A stretch of DNA of 64,000 nt from Desulfolithobacter dissulfuricans (GTDB taxonomy: Bacteria > Desulfobacterota > Desulfobulbia > Desulfobulbales > Desulfobulbaceae): positions 1,090,217 through 1,154,216 of the forward strand of contig NZ_AP024233.1 of NCBI RefSeq assembly GCF_025998535.1. Direction: 5' to 3'. The notes beneath the pieces are model-generated. The model saw nothing but the letters and a program-made list of their open reading frames with translations, was not told the origin of the DNA and did no database searches. Positions 46,887 through 55,555 of this stretch are shown one piece after another. The position numbers were made by a program, and so were the translations under genes. The first letter of the stretch is position 1. Each line of letters opens with the position of its first letter.

Positions 46887-48676
46887 AACACTGCAGCGGG
46901 CAGCCTGCCGGGCCGGAACCCAGGACTTTCTATGGTATCGGGGCTTCCGGCGGTATCGTGGTGGGCCGGGCCCTGGTTCTCATGCGCCGTACCCGCCGGG
47001 CCGGCTGGTACCATCTGCCACCGGAACAGATAGACCGTGAGGTCGACAGGTTCCGGACCGCGGTTGATCAGGCGGAAGCTGAGCTTAAGGAATTCCGCAG
47101 CCAGCTGGCCGAAGATTTGGCCGACTCCCTCTCCATCATCGACTCTCACATCCTCATGGTGCGTGACCGGATGATCCTGGATCGCACGGTGGAGATCATC
47201 AGGACAAAGCAGATAAACGCCGAGTGGGCCCTGGCCAGGGCCCTGGGGCGGATCAAGAAAAAGTTCGATCGCATTGACGATCCCTACCTCAAGGATCGCT
47301 ACAACGATATCAAGTACGTGGCCGACAGGGTATTCGGCCTGCTCTCGGGCCGGGAGATGACCCCGCTATCCGGTATCGACGAGCCGGTCATCATTGTGGC
47401 CCACGAGTTCTCGCCGGAAGACACCATGGGGATGCGGTCGGAAAATGTCCTTGGCTTTGTCTGCGAATCCGGCGGAGTCACCTCGCATACCGCCATTGTC
47501 GCCCGTTCGCTTGGCATTCCGGCGGTTCTTGGCCTGGAACACATCACCCGGGAATGTGTTACCGGCGATCGCATCATCCTGGATGGATTCTCCGGGCGGG
47601 TCTACCTCCATCCCACCCCCGATCAGCAGAAACAGTACCTGGAATATGAGCGCCAGCATCGTGATTTTTCCCAGGAACTGGCCTTTTACATCCATCTTGG
47701 TTCCGAGACCCTGGACGGACACAGGGTCCGGTTGGCCGCCAACATCGAAATGCCAGATGAACTGGACACGGTGCTGCGCTACGGTGCCGAGGGAATAGGT
47801 CTGTTCCGCACCGAGTTCGATTATTTTCACCGCGAGCAGGTGCCGGATGAAGAGATGCTTTATGCCACCTACCGGGACCTGGTCACCACCCTGGCGCCCC
47901 ATCCTGTGACCATCCGGACCCTGGACACCGGCGGCGACAAGTTTTCCGGTCATCTCTGTACCAGCGGGGTACGGCTGGGGCAGGAACGCAATCCGGCTCT
48001 GGGATTGCGTTCCATCCGCTTGTCGTTACGGGAGCCCTCTCTGTTCAAGGTGCAGCTCAGCGCCCTATTGCGGGCCTCTGCCCACGGACGGCTGCGCATA
48101 TTGATGCCGATGATTTCCTCTCTCTGCGAGCTGCGGCGGGTAAAGGATATTTTTGCCCAGGTCATGGAGGAGCTTAAGCGAAACCGCCTGCCGTTCAATC
48201 CCCGGGTCGAGGTGGGGATCATGGTCGAGGTGCCAAGCGCCGTGATCATGGCCGACACCCTGGCGGCCGAAGTGGATTTTTTCAGTATCGGTACCAATGA
48301 CCTGATCCAGTATTCCCTGGCCATCGACCGTGGTAACGAATACGTGGCCCACATGTATGAACCACTCCACCCGGCAGTCCTGCGTATGATTCGTCAGACC
48401 GTGGAAGCGGCCCATTCCAGGGGGATCGAGGTCTCGCTTTGCGGGGAGATGGCCGGAGATGTGGTAACCGTGCCGGTGCTGCTGGGCCTGGGGGTGGATG
48501 AACTCTCCATGCGGCCTTCGGCCCTGCCGTTTGTCAAGCGGATCCTGCGCCACTCCTGCTCCAAACAGCTTCGCGAACTGGGCAACCGGGTGCTCCAGTG
48601 CGGCGACGGCGGAGAAGTGCGGAATTTTCTCACCAGCTACCTGCCCAAGTACTATCCAGAGGAGTTTGGCCAGTGA
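46883..48676 (+). CDS. ptsI: phosphoenolpyruvate-protein phosphotransferase (Enzyme I)
   Basis: 597 residues. N-terminal HPr-binding helical domain, phospho-His in GGVTSHTAIVARSLGIP, and the PEP-binding barrel with GLFRTEFDY, GIMVEVPSA, FSIGTNDLIQY and SLCGEMAGD. Transfers phosphate from PEP to HPr. No GAF domain, so PtsI rather than PtsP. Overlaps HPr upstream and thiL downstream, showing tight coupling. Confidence 0.95.
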   Translation: MKHCSGQPAGPEPRTFYGIGASGGIVVGRALVLMRRTRRAGWYHLPPEQIDREVDRFRTAVDQAEAELKEFRSQLAEDLADSLSIIDSHILMVRDRMILDRTVEIIRTKQINAEWALARALGRIKKKFDRIDDPYLKDRYNDIKYVADRVFGLLSGREMTPLSGIDEPVIIVAHEFSPEDTMGMRSENVLGFVCESGGVTSHTAIVARSLGIPAVLGLEHITRECVTGDRIILDGFSGRVYLHPTPDQQKQYLEYERQHRDFSQELAFYIHLGSETLDGHRVRLAANIEMPDELDTVLRYGAEGIGLFRTEFDYFHREQVPDEEMLYATYRDLVTTLAPHPVTIRTLDTGGDKFSGHLCTSGVRLGQERNPALGLRSIRLSLREPSLFKVQLSALLRASAHGRLRILMPMISSLCELRRVKDIFAQVMEELKRNRLPFNPRVEVGIMVEVPSAVIMADTLAAEVDFFSIGTNDLIQYSLAIDRGNEYVAHMYEPLHPAVLRMIRQTVEAAHSRGIEVSLCGEMAGDVVTVPVLLGLGVDELSMRPSALPFVKRILRHSCSKQLRELGNRVLQCGDGGEVRNFLTSYLPKYYPEEFGQ

Positions 48677-49674
48677 TGCGAGAGCGGGAAATGATCCAGG
48701 CCATCAGTGACCTTGTGGGCCGAAAGGAGCTGGCCGAGGGCCTTATACGTTCCATCGGTGACGACTGCGCGGTCATCAGCAGGACCGATCGGAGTGTATG
48801 GCTGCTCAGTATGGATTCCCTGGTCGAGCAGGTCCATTTTGACCTGCGCTTCCACCCGGCTTACGAGCTTGGCCGCAAGGCGGTGTCGGTCAATGTCAGT
48901 GACGTGGCGGCCATGGGCGGGCGGCCGCAGTTTCTACTGCTCTCTCTGGGCCTGACCCCTGACCGGGATCAGGCATGGTTTAAGGAGTTCATGGCCGGCC
49001 TTGAGTCGGCCTGCCGGGAGTACGGCTGCCTGCTCATCGGCGGCGACACGGTGTCCTCGCCCAGGGCACTGACCCTGACCCTGACCATCATCGGCGAACA
49101 GGACCGGGAGGCGGTGATCTATCGGAGCGGCGCCCGGCCCGGGGACGAGATCTGGGTCAGCGGAGAGCTTGGCCTGGCGGCAGCCGGACTGGATCTGTTC
49201 CGCCTGGGTAGCGGTCTCGAAGATCCCGACTTCAAGCCTCTCCTGGCCCGTCACCTGAATCCCCGGGCCCGGGTGGAACTGGGACTCGCCCTGGCCGGGA
49301 GCGGGGTGGTCCGGGCGATGCTTGACCTGTCCGACGGATTGGCCACGGATCTGGCCCATCTCTGCAAGGAGAGCGGGGTGGGGGGCAGGGTTGAGGCCAG
49401 GCTCCTTCCCGGCCATCCGGCCCTGGACCGGGCCGCTGTCCTGCTGGACCGTCAGCCCATAGACTGGATGATCCGTGGCGGTGAGGACTACGAGCTCCTG
49501 TTTACCGCCCCCCCGGCAGCAGGAAAAACTATCCAGACCCTGGCTGCCGGCCAGAACGTGCCGGTGAGCAGGATCGGGTGGATCGTCCGGGAGCATGGCG
49601 TGGTCCTCATCCGGGGGGACAGGGACGAAGGAGAGCCGGAACGGATAGATTTCCAGGGATACGAGCATTGTTGA
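48676..49674 (+). CDS. thiL: thiamine-monophosphate kinase
   Basis: 332 residues from ATG 48676, overlapping the ptsI stop by one base (a GTG at 48673 is also possible). Motifs SIGDDCAV, MDSLVEQVHF, GGDTVSSP and DLSDGLATDL are those of ThiL, of the PurM-like ATPase fold. Phosphorylates thiamine monophosphate to the active cofactor. Runs C7 at 49508-49514 are intact. Its presence in a phosphotransfer operon may be incidental. Confidence 0.93.
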   Translation: MREREMIQAISDLVGRKELAEGLIRSIGDDCAVISRTDRSVWLLSMDSLVEQVHFDLRFHPAYELGRKAVSVNVSDVAAMGGRPQFLLLSLGLTPDRDQAWFKEFMAGLESACREYGCLLIGGDTVSSPRALTLTLTIIGEQDREAVIYRSGARPGDEIWVSGELGLAAAGLDLFRLGSGLEDPDFKPLLARHLNPRARVELGLALAGSGVVRAMLDLSDGLATDLAHLCKESGVGGRVEARLLPGHPALDRAAVLLDRQPIDWMIRGGEDYELLFTAPPAAGKTIQTLAAGQNVPVSRIGWIVREHGVVLIRGDRDEGEPERIDFQGYEHC

Positions 49675-49720
49675 GGGTGCTGCCCGGGAGAGAACTGACA
49701 GCTGGAGGCTCGAGAGAGAT

Positions 49721-52282
49721 ATGACGGTCGCAAATCTTTTCAAACACTGGACATATCGTATTTTTGCCCCTGGTGTGGTGCTGCGCGAGACCTATGAGGC
49801 CTTCAAGGAACTGCTGGTCCATGATTCCCGCTGCCATGAGCTGATGGCCGAGTTCGAGATCCTCTACTACGAGGGGAAACGGGAGGATTTCGCTGCGGTC
49901 CGCAAGCGTTACGACCGGTTCAGCCACGAAGTGGAGGGTATGGTCTCCTGCCTGGAACGAATGGCTCCCGGGGCCTGGGTCGATCTGCGCGAGTATTACC
50001 GCAAATTTGACTTCTATGTCCGTTTCCTCCTTGCCCCTCCGTCCCTCAACATTACACCCCCCTATGTCCTTTCGCTGGAAGACCCGGCACTTACTCCGGA
50101 GCTGGGTGGCAACAAGGCCTGGAATCTCGGACTGCTCAGCCGCGAACTCGGGGCCCCGGTGCCCGATGGCTTTGTCATCACTACCGCGGCCTTCAACTAT
50201 CTGCTGGAATACAACAACCTGCGTTCCCGGATCGATGAGCTGCTGGCCGAGATAGATATCGAGTCCAGCATGTCCCTGGCCCGGATATCGGCCCGCCTCC
50301 AGGCCCTGGTCCTGGAGGCGGAAATTCCTCCGGATATCCGGGAAGCCGTACTTTCGGCTTATGCCGGCCTGGAGCAGAGGGCAGGCCAGGAGATACTTGT
50401 CGCCGTACGTTCATCCGCCGTGGCCGAAGACAGCGGTCATTCCTTTGCCGGCCAGTACACCAGTGTGCTCGGTGTCGGGCGGGAGAAAATCCTCGATGGT
50501 CTGCGCCAGGTTCTGGCCTCCAAGTACAGCCCCCAGTCCCTCTTTTACCGGATCACCCTGGGCCTGGGCGACGAGGAGACTCCCATGGGTGTCCTGGTAC
50601 TCACCATGGTGGACGCCAGGGCCAGCGGGGTGATGTACACCCGGGATCCGGCCGCTTCGGCCGCCGATCGTCTGGTCATCCACGCTATTTTCGGTCTGGG
50701 GGAGCCCCTTGTCTCCGGAGAAGCCCTGCCCGATATCTTTGCAGTATCCCGTAAGACCCTGGAGGTCGTCGCCTTTCATCCGGGGCGCCATCAGGTGATG
50801 CGCCGGCTGGGGCAGGGTGAACTCGAGGATGTACCGATTCCCGCCGAGGACCAGGGTGAATCTGTTCTGTCCGAAGACGAGGTTCGGAATCTTGGTCGCT
50901 GGGGGGTAAGGATAGAAGAGTATTTCGCTTCGGCCCGTGACGTGGAATGGGCTGTGGGTCCCGACAGGGAAATATTTCTGGTCCAGAGCCGTCCCCTGGC
51001 TGTGGAAGAAAGTGGTGGTTCGGGGGAGCAAGAGGAGTCCCTGCCGCCCATCACTGTGAAGCCGCTCCTTAGCGGCGGTGAAAGGGCCTCCGGCGGAGTG
51101 GCCTGTGGGGAGGTCTATCGGGTGGGTGCGCAACACACCCTTGGCGATATTCCCGAAGGTGCCATCCTGGTGACAGAAAACACCGCCCCGTCCCTGGTCC
51201 GGATCTTGAGTCGCCTGGGCGGGGTGGTGGCAGACAAGGGGTCCACCGCCGGTCATTTTGCCACGGTCTGCCGGGAATTCGGCGTTCCGCTGCTGGTGGG
51301 TACGGGCGAAGCCTCCCGCCTTCTTGCGCACGGGATGACCGTGACCCTGGACGCGGACAACCGGGTGGTCTATCCCGGCCGGATCAGTCTCCTGCTGGCA
51401 AACAGGAAAAGGGCTGGCCGACCCTCCCGGGAGGATCTGCCCTGGTTCAAGAAGTTGCGGGCCATCCTCGACTTCATAACCCCGCTTAAACTGGTGGATC
51501 CCGCCTCCCCTGATTTTGCTCCCCGTTCGTGTCGCTCCCTCCATGACATCATTCGGTTTGTCCATGAAAAGGCGGTGCAGACCATGTTTTCCCTGGGCGA
51601 TTCCCTCACCGGTTCGGCCGGGAAATGTTTCCGCCTGCAGACTGATCTGCCGCTGGATATCTACCTGATAGACGTGGGTGACGGGTTGAAACCCGGCAGG
51701 CTGCAGGGAGACAGCGTAACCCTCGACCAGATCACCAGCCAGCCGTTTCTGGCCCTGTGGGAAGGAATCAGTCATCCTGGTATCGATTGGCACTCCCGGG
51801 AACATTTTGACTGGAAGACCTATGACGATGTGGCCCTTGCCGGTGGGGTCGCGGCCCAGGGTTCGGCCGATCTGGCGACCTATGCTGTCATCAGTCGGGA
51901 TTATCTCAACATGAACATGCGCTTTGGTTATCATTTCACCCAGGTGGATGCCCTGTGCGGCCCCGAGGATCGGACCAATTACTGCATGCTTCGTTTTGCC
52001 GGCGGCGGCGGTGAGTTCACCGGCAGGGCGCTCAGGATTGAATTTCTCCGTCGGGTCCTTCAGGAACTCGGCTTCGAGGTGACGGTCCGGGCGGATCTTC
52101 TCGATGGTCGGCTTGGCGAGATGGACTGCGATACCCTTTCCCGGCGGCTCGACATGCTCGGCCGCCTGCTTGGCGCCACCAAGCTCATGGATATGGTACT
52201 CCACGACGAACATGATGTGGATGTGGCTGTCCAGGCCTTTTTCCAGGGACACTACAACTTTTCCTCCATGGAGTCGTCATGA
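49721..52282 (+). CDS. PEP-synthase-like phosphotransferase with unassigned C-terminal domain
   Basis: 853 residues. An N-terminal ~100-residue helical segment, then the ATP-grasp domain of PEP synthase/PPDK (GGNKAWNLGLL, VAVRSSAVAEDS, FAGQYTSVLG, LVQSRPLAVEE), then the swivelling phospho-His domain with GSTAGHFATVCREFGVP. The expected PEP-binding TIM barrel is absent; instead about 290 residues (from ~565) form an unfamiliar domain with RFGYHFTQVDALCG. The architecture recalls rifampicin phosphotransferase, in which the acceptor domain differs. The acceptor here is unknown. Overlaps the phosphatase gene downstream by ATGA. Confidence 0.8.
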   Translation: MTVANLFKHWTYRIFAPGVVLRETYEAFKELLVHDSRCHELMAEFEILYYEGKREDFAAVRKRYDRFSHEVEGMVSCLERMAPGAWVDLREYYRKFDFYVRFLLAPPSLNITPPYVLSLEDPALTPELGGNKAWNLGLLSRELGAPVPDGFVITTAAFNYLLEYNNLRSRIDELLAEIDIESSMSLARISARLQALVLEAEIPPDIREAVLSAYAGLEQRAGQEILVAVRSSAVAEDSGHSFAGQYTSVLGVGREKILDGLRQVLASKYSPQSLFYRITLGLGDEETPMGVLVLTMVDARASGVMYTRDPAASAADRLVIHAIFGLGEPLVSGEALPDIFAVSRKTLEVVAFHPGRHQVMRRLGQGELEDVPIPAEDQGESVLSEDEVRNLGRWGVRIEEYFASARDVEWAVGPDREIFLVQSRPLAVEESGGSGEQEESLPPITVKPLLSGGERASGGVACGEVYRVGAQHTLGDIPEGAILVTENTAPSLVRILSRLGGVVADKGSTAGHFATVCREFGVPLLVGTGEASRLLAHGMTVTLDADNRVVYPGRISLLLANRKRAGRPSREDLPWFKKLRAILDFITPLKLVDPASPDFAPRSCRSLHDIIRFVHEKAVQTMFSLGDSLTGSAGKCFRLQTDLPLDIYLIDVGDGLKPGRLQGDSVTLDQITSQPFLALWEGISHPGIDWHSREHFDWKTYDDVALAGGVAAQGSADLATYAVISRDYLNMNMRFGYHFTQVDALCGPEDRTNYCMLRFAGGGGEFTGRALRIEFLRRVLQELGFEVTVRADLLDGRLGEMDCDTLSRRLDMLGRLLGATKLMDMVLHDEHDVDVAVQAFFQGHYNFSSMESS

Positions 52283-53385
52283 TCTGGTTCAGGTCCGGGA
52301 AGGGCCGAAAGAAAAAGGCAAAGGAAAAGCAGCACCGCTATCCCCTGATCTGGATCACCAGCCAGCTTGCGGTGGGTTATGCGCCCATGTCTTATGCCGA
52401 GCTCGATTCCATCCGTAAGCAGGGAATCGACGCCATTGTCAATCTTTGCGGTGAATACTGCGATCTGCATGAAATAGAAGAGAATTCCGGTTTCGAGGTC
52501 TATTATCTTCCCATACCCGACGAGTGTGCGCCGGACATGGAGGAGATGGAAAAGGCGCTGGAATGGCTCGACGAGGCCATCTATCTGGGCAAGAAGGTGC
52601 TTGTTCACTGCCGTCACGGTCACGGCCGGACCGGGACCTTTGTTTCGGCTTATCTCCTGCGCAAGGGGCTTGGCATGAAGATGGCGGAAAAAAAACTGAA
52701 AAACACCCCGGCCGGGCCCACCAACTACAGTCAGTGGAGCCTGCTGCGCAAGTATGGGAAAAAGGAAGGGCAGCTGAGGCTGGCCGAGCCAGCCATCGAA
52801 CCCCATTCGACGGTGGACCTGGAGCCGCATCTCCGAGCCTACCGCGAACTGGTGGCCGAGGTGGACACGGAGTTGGAAAAGCTTGCCCTCTCTCCCGGAT
52901 GCGGCACGAAGGACAGTCGTTGCTGCCGGGAATATTTCACCCTGACGCTTATCGAAAGCATCGCCGTCCATTCGGCCATGAACCGCCGTCTCAAGCAGGA
53001 GGAGCGCCACAGGGCCATTGAACGGGCGATCGGGGTAGCTGCCGAGATAAAGAAGCTCCGCCATGAGTATGCTGCCGATGAGCCCGACCGGTTCGCCCAC
53101 CGGTTCGCCGAGGTCGGGCTTCGCTGTCCTCTGCAGCTGGATACGGGTTGCCAGCTTTTTGACGAGCGACCGCTGCGCTGCCGGATATGGGGCCTTGAGA
53201 CCTTCCGTGCCAGGCAGGATGTGGAAGACAGACTTGCTAACCTTTCACGAAACGTCTATTTTGCATTGACCGGGGAATTTCCCCCGGCGGAGGGGTTGCG
53301 CTTTTCCATGGCCGACACGGTTTCAGGAAAATTCGTTCAGGTTTATTTTCACGCCATGATGCAGCATCATGGAACAGCCAGCTAA
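52279..53385 (+). CDS. dual-specificity phosphatase fused to a YkgJ-like Cys-cluster domain
   Basis: 368 residues. Residues ~20-165 form a dual-specificity phosphatase with CX5R loop in VHCRHGHGRTGTF and a preceding general-acid Asp region (PIPDECAPD). The C-terminal half has Cys residues patterned as in YkgJ/UPF0153 metal-binding proteins (GCGTKDSRCC ... CPLQLDTGCQLFDERPLRCRIWG). The fusion suggests a phosphatase whose activity or location depends on a bound metal or Fe-S cluster. Coupled to the phosphotransferase-like gene upstream, so the two may act on one substrate. Function is inference. Confidence 0.8.
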   Translation: MIWFRSGKGRKKKAKEKQHRYPLIWITSQLAVGYAPMSYAELDSIRKQGIDAIVNLCGEYCDLHEIEENSGFEVYYLPIPDECAPDMEEMEKALEWLDEAIYLGKKVLVHCRHGHGRTGTFVSAYLLRKGLGMKMAEKKLKNTPAGPTNYSQWSLLRKYGKKEGQLRLAEPAIEPHSTVDLEPHLRAYRELVAEVDTELEKLALSPGCGTKDSRCCREYFTLTLIESIAVHSAMNRRLKQEERHRAIERAIGVAAEIKKLRHEYAADEPDRFAHRFAEVGLRCPLQLDTGCQLFDERPLRCRIWGLETFRARQDVEDRLANLSRNVYFALTGEFPPAEGLRFSMADTVSGKFVQVYFHAMMQHHGTAS

Positions 53386-53465
53386 CACCCATGCAGGTTC
53401 CCGCCGCCTGCACAACGAAACATGAACTCCGTTGCTTCCCTGGAAGGTGGGACGAGACTTTCATA
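53385..53465 (+). repeat. leader repeat copy B
   Basis: Begins at the phosphatase stop and ends a few bases before the response regulator start at 53469. Shares with 41336-41425 the GCAGG-N9-CCTGC hairpin, the invariant ACAACGAAACATGA and GACGAGACTT; here an additional CTTCC/GGAAG hairpin forms. It would be the 5' leader of the regulator. Confidence 0.6.
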
Positions 53466-53468
53466 AAA

Positions 53469-54887
53469 ATGGATCAGCACGATTTGGACAAGAAGGTACT
53501 TATTGTCGATGACGAACTGGATATGCTGCGCATGCTGGCCAAGGTCATCGCCAAAAAATGTGGTGTCGAGGTAGAGACCGCGCCATCGGCCCACGAAGCC
53601 ATGGTCAAGATCGAATCCTGGATTCCCGATGTGGTGATCACCGATATAAAGATGCCCGGCATGGATGGGCTGGAGTTCCTGGAATGGCTGACCCGGTTTG
53701 ATTCCACCATTACCACCATCATCATGACCGGGTACGGGACCATTGAAATGGCCGTCCGGGCCCTCAAGGAAGGGGCCTATGATTTTTTCGAGAAACCATT
53801 TGAAAACGAAAAGATAGTTCATGCGGTCACCCGGGCCATGGAGCGCACCCGGCTGCTGCGGGAAAACCTCCAGCTTCAGCAACGGCTGACCGAGAACCAG
53901 CGGGCCTCGGGCTTTGTCGGCAAATCCCGCCGGCTCTGCCAGACGCTCGATCTTCTGGCCCGGCTGGCCCCGTCCAATGCCACGGTGCTCATCCGTGGCG
54001 AGTCGGGCACCGGCAAGGAGCTGGCGGCCCGGGCTCTGCACGCGATGAGCAAGCGGGGGCGGAGGCGGATGGTCACCGTCAACTGCCCGGCCCTGCCCGA
54101 ACATATCCTGGAGTCCGAGCTGTTCGGATATCGAAAGGGGGCCTTTACCGGGGCCGACAGCGACAAGGACGGTCTCTTTCTGGAAGCGGACGGCTCCACC
54201 ATTCTCCTTGATGAGATTGCCGATATTCCCATCTCGGTCCAGACCAAGCTGCTGCGGGTCCTCCAGGAAAAGGAGATCCAGCCCCTGGGGCAGACCAGGC
54301 CCATCAAGGTGGATGTCCGGGTTCTTGCCTCCACCAACCAGGATCTGGAGGCCAAGATCGAACGGGGCGAGTTCCGTGAAGACCTCTTCTACCGCCTCAA
54401 TGTCATGACCGTGACCATGCCCACCCTGGCGGAGATCGTCAACGATATCCCTCTGCTGGCCCAGCATTTTCTCGAGCTCTACAGCAAGGAGTATGACCGC
54501 AGCGACCTGGAATTCACCCCCGAGGCCCTGCAGTGCCTCATGCGCCGGACCTGGAAGGGCAATATCCGGGAGCTGCAGAATGCCATCAACCAGGCGGTCC
54601 TGCTCTGCTCGGGGACCCGAATCACCCCGGGCGATCTGATCAGCGACTCCGATGTCGATATCCCGGGCGAGGCGGTTGCTAACCGCACTCAGGCCTGCTT
54701 TCTCCATCTGCCCTATAAAAAGGCCAAAGAGGAGGTGCTCAGCTATTTCACCAGTTCCTATCTGACCAATGCGCTCACGGCCACCCGGGGCAACGTTTCT
54801 GCTGCAGCCAGACAGTGTGGTATGGAACGCCAGGCTTTCCAGCGCCTCATGCGGCGGCACGGGATCAAATCAGAGGATTTCCGCTGA
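53469..54887 (+). CDS. NtrC-family sigma-54-dependent response regulator
   Basis: 472 residues from ATG 53469; upstream codons to 53391 are repeat sequence. Receiver domain with phospho-Asp in VVITDIKMPGMDG, AAA+ domain with Walker A GESGTGKE, the sigma-54 contact loop GAFTGAD and LDEIADIP, and a C-terminal Fis-type HTH (GNVSAAARQCGMERQAFQRL). So it can activate sigma-54 promoters. A -24/-12 promoter flanked by two 18-bp palindromes begins about 430 bases past its end, a likely target. Kinase partner may be 56157-57719. Confidence 0.94.
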   Translation: MDQHDLDKKVLIVDDELDMLRMLAKVIAKKCGVEVETAPSAHEAMVKIESWIPDVVITDIKMPGMDGLEFLEWLTRFDSTITTIIMTGYGTIEMAVRALKEGAYDFFEKPFENEKIVHAVTRAMERTRLLRENLQLQQRLTENQRASGFVGKSRRLCQTLDLLARLAPSNATVLIRGESGTGKELAARALHAMSKRGRRRMVTVNCPALPEHILESELFGYRKGAFTGADSDKDGLFLEADGSTILLDEIADIPISVQTKLLRVLQEKEIQPLGQTRPIKVDVRVLASTNQDLEAKIERGEFREDLFYRLNVMTVTMPTLAEIVNDIPLLAQHFLELYSKEYDRSDLEFTPEALQCLMRRTWKGNIRELQNAINQAVLLCSGTRITPGDLISDSDVDIPGEAVANRTQACFLHLPYKKAKEEVLSYFTSSYLTNALTATRGNVSAAARQCGMERQAFQRLMRRHGIKSEDFR

Positions 54888-55273
54888 TGGGTACCACCAC
54901 TTCACCCTCAGGTTCCGATCAGGACCAGATCTACTGTCACTACTGTCCCGGCTACTGCTGCTACCGGCTCGAGGGGGCCTCTCTCTATATCATGGCCGAC
55001 GATATCAACCGCCTGGCCAGGCATTTCGGTATTTCCGACGGCGAGGTCCGCAAGCGGTACATGGAGGGCAAATACACCTTCAAAACCCGCGAGGACGGTT
55101 CCTGCATCTTTCTCGCCAATGACCGGCTCAGTAAACGGTGCAGTGTGCATGAGGCCAGGCCGAAACAGTGTCGCGACTATCCCTACGGCAAACCCTGTCC
55201 CTATATCGAGCGCCACGACCTTCTGGCCGCGATCCATCCCCGTATAGCCAAGGCGCTGAACATTCCGGAATAG
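54887..55273 (+). CDS. YkgJ family cysteine-cluster protein
   Basis: 128 residues from ATG 54887, overlapping the regulator stop. Cys pattern CHYCPGYCC ... GSCIFL ... RCSVHEARPKQCRDYP is that of UPF0153/YkgJ proteins, thought to bind a metal or Fe-S centre. Second YkgJ-type domain in this operon after the phosphatase fusion. Function unknown. Confidence 0.85.
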   Translation: MGTTTSPSGSDQDQIYCHYCPGYCCYRLEGASLYIMADDINRLARHFGISDGEVRKRYMEGKYTFKTREDGSCIFLANDRLSKRCSVHEARPKQCRDYPYGKPCPYIERHDLLAAIHPRIAKALNIPE

Positions 55274-55322
55274 CGTTCTTTATTCACGATCTTTCCTGTC
55301 GGTGCATACAAAGTGTTTCATC

Positions 55323-55340
55323 TGCAACCATATGGTTGCA
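55323..55340. promoter_or_regulatory. 18-bp palindrome, candidate enhancer site 1
   Basis: Perfect palindrome TGCAACCATATGGTTGCA, about 130 bp upstream of the -24 element, the usual distance for NtrC-type enhancer binding. Shares TGCAAC-N6-GTTGCA with 55625-55642. Confidence 0.6.
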
Positions 55341-55469
55341 CTTTGAAGCTCCCCAATCCCCTTTATTCTCCTTTCTTTTCCCACTCTCTCTCCAGGATAT
55401 TTTTTCTTTTACCTTTGTAACTCACTGAAAGAGCGAGTTTTTGTTTTCTGGAGCAATTTTTCTGACAAT

Positions 55470-55485
55470 TGGCATTTCATGTGCA
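55470..55485 (+). promoter_or_regulatory. sigma-54 (-24/-12) promoter
   Basis: TGGCAT-N5-GTGCA: GG at 55471-55472 and GC at 55483-55484, exactly 12 bases apart as required, one mismatch in each block from TGGCAC/TTGCA. The only good match I found in the window, directly upstream of the sensor operon and downstream of a sigma-54 activator gene. Confidence 0.65.
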
Positions 55486-55555
55486 TAATCAAGGGCGAAT
55501 GTGATGCGGTTTTTGTAATTCTATTTCATCGTTGAAATATCCAGGAGCGTCAACA

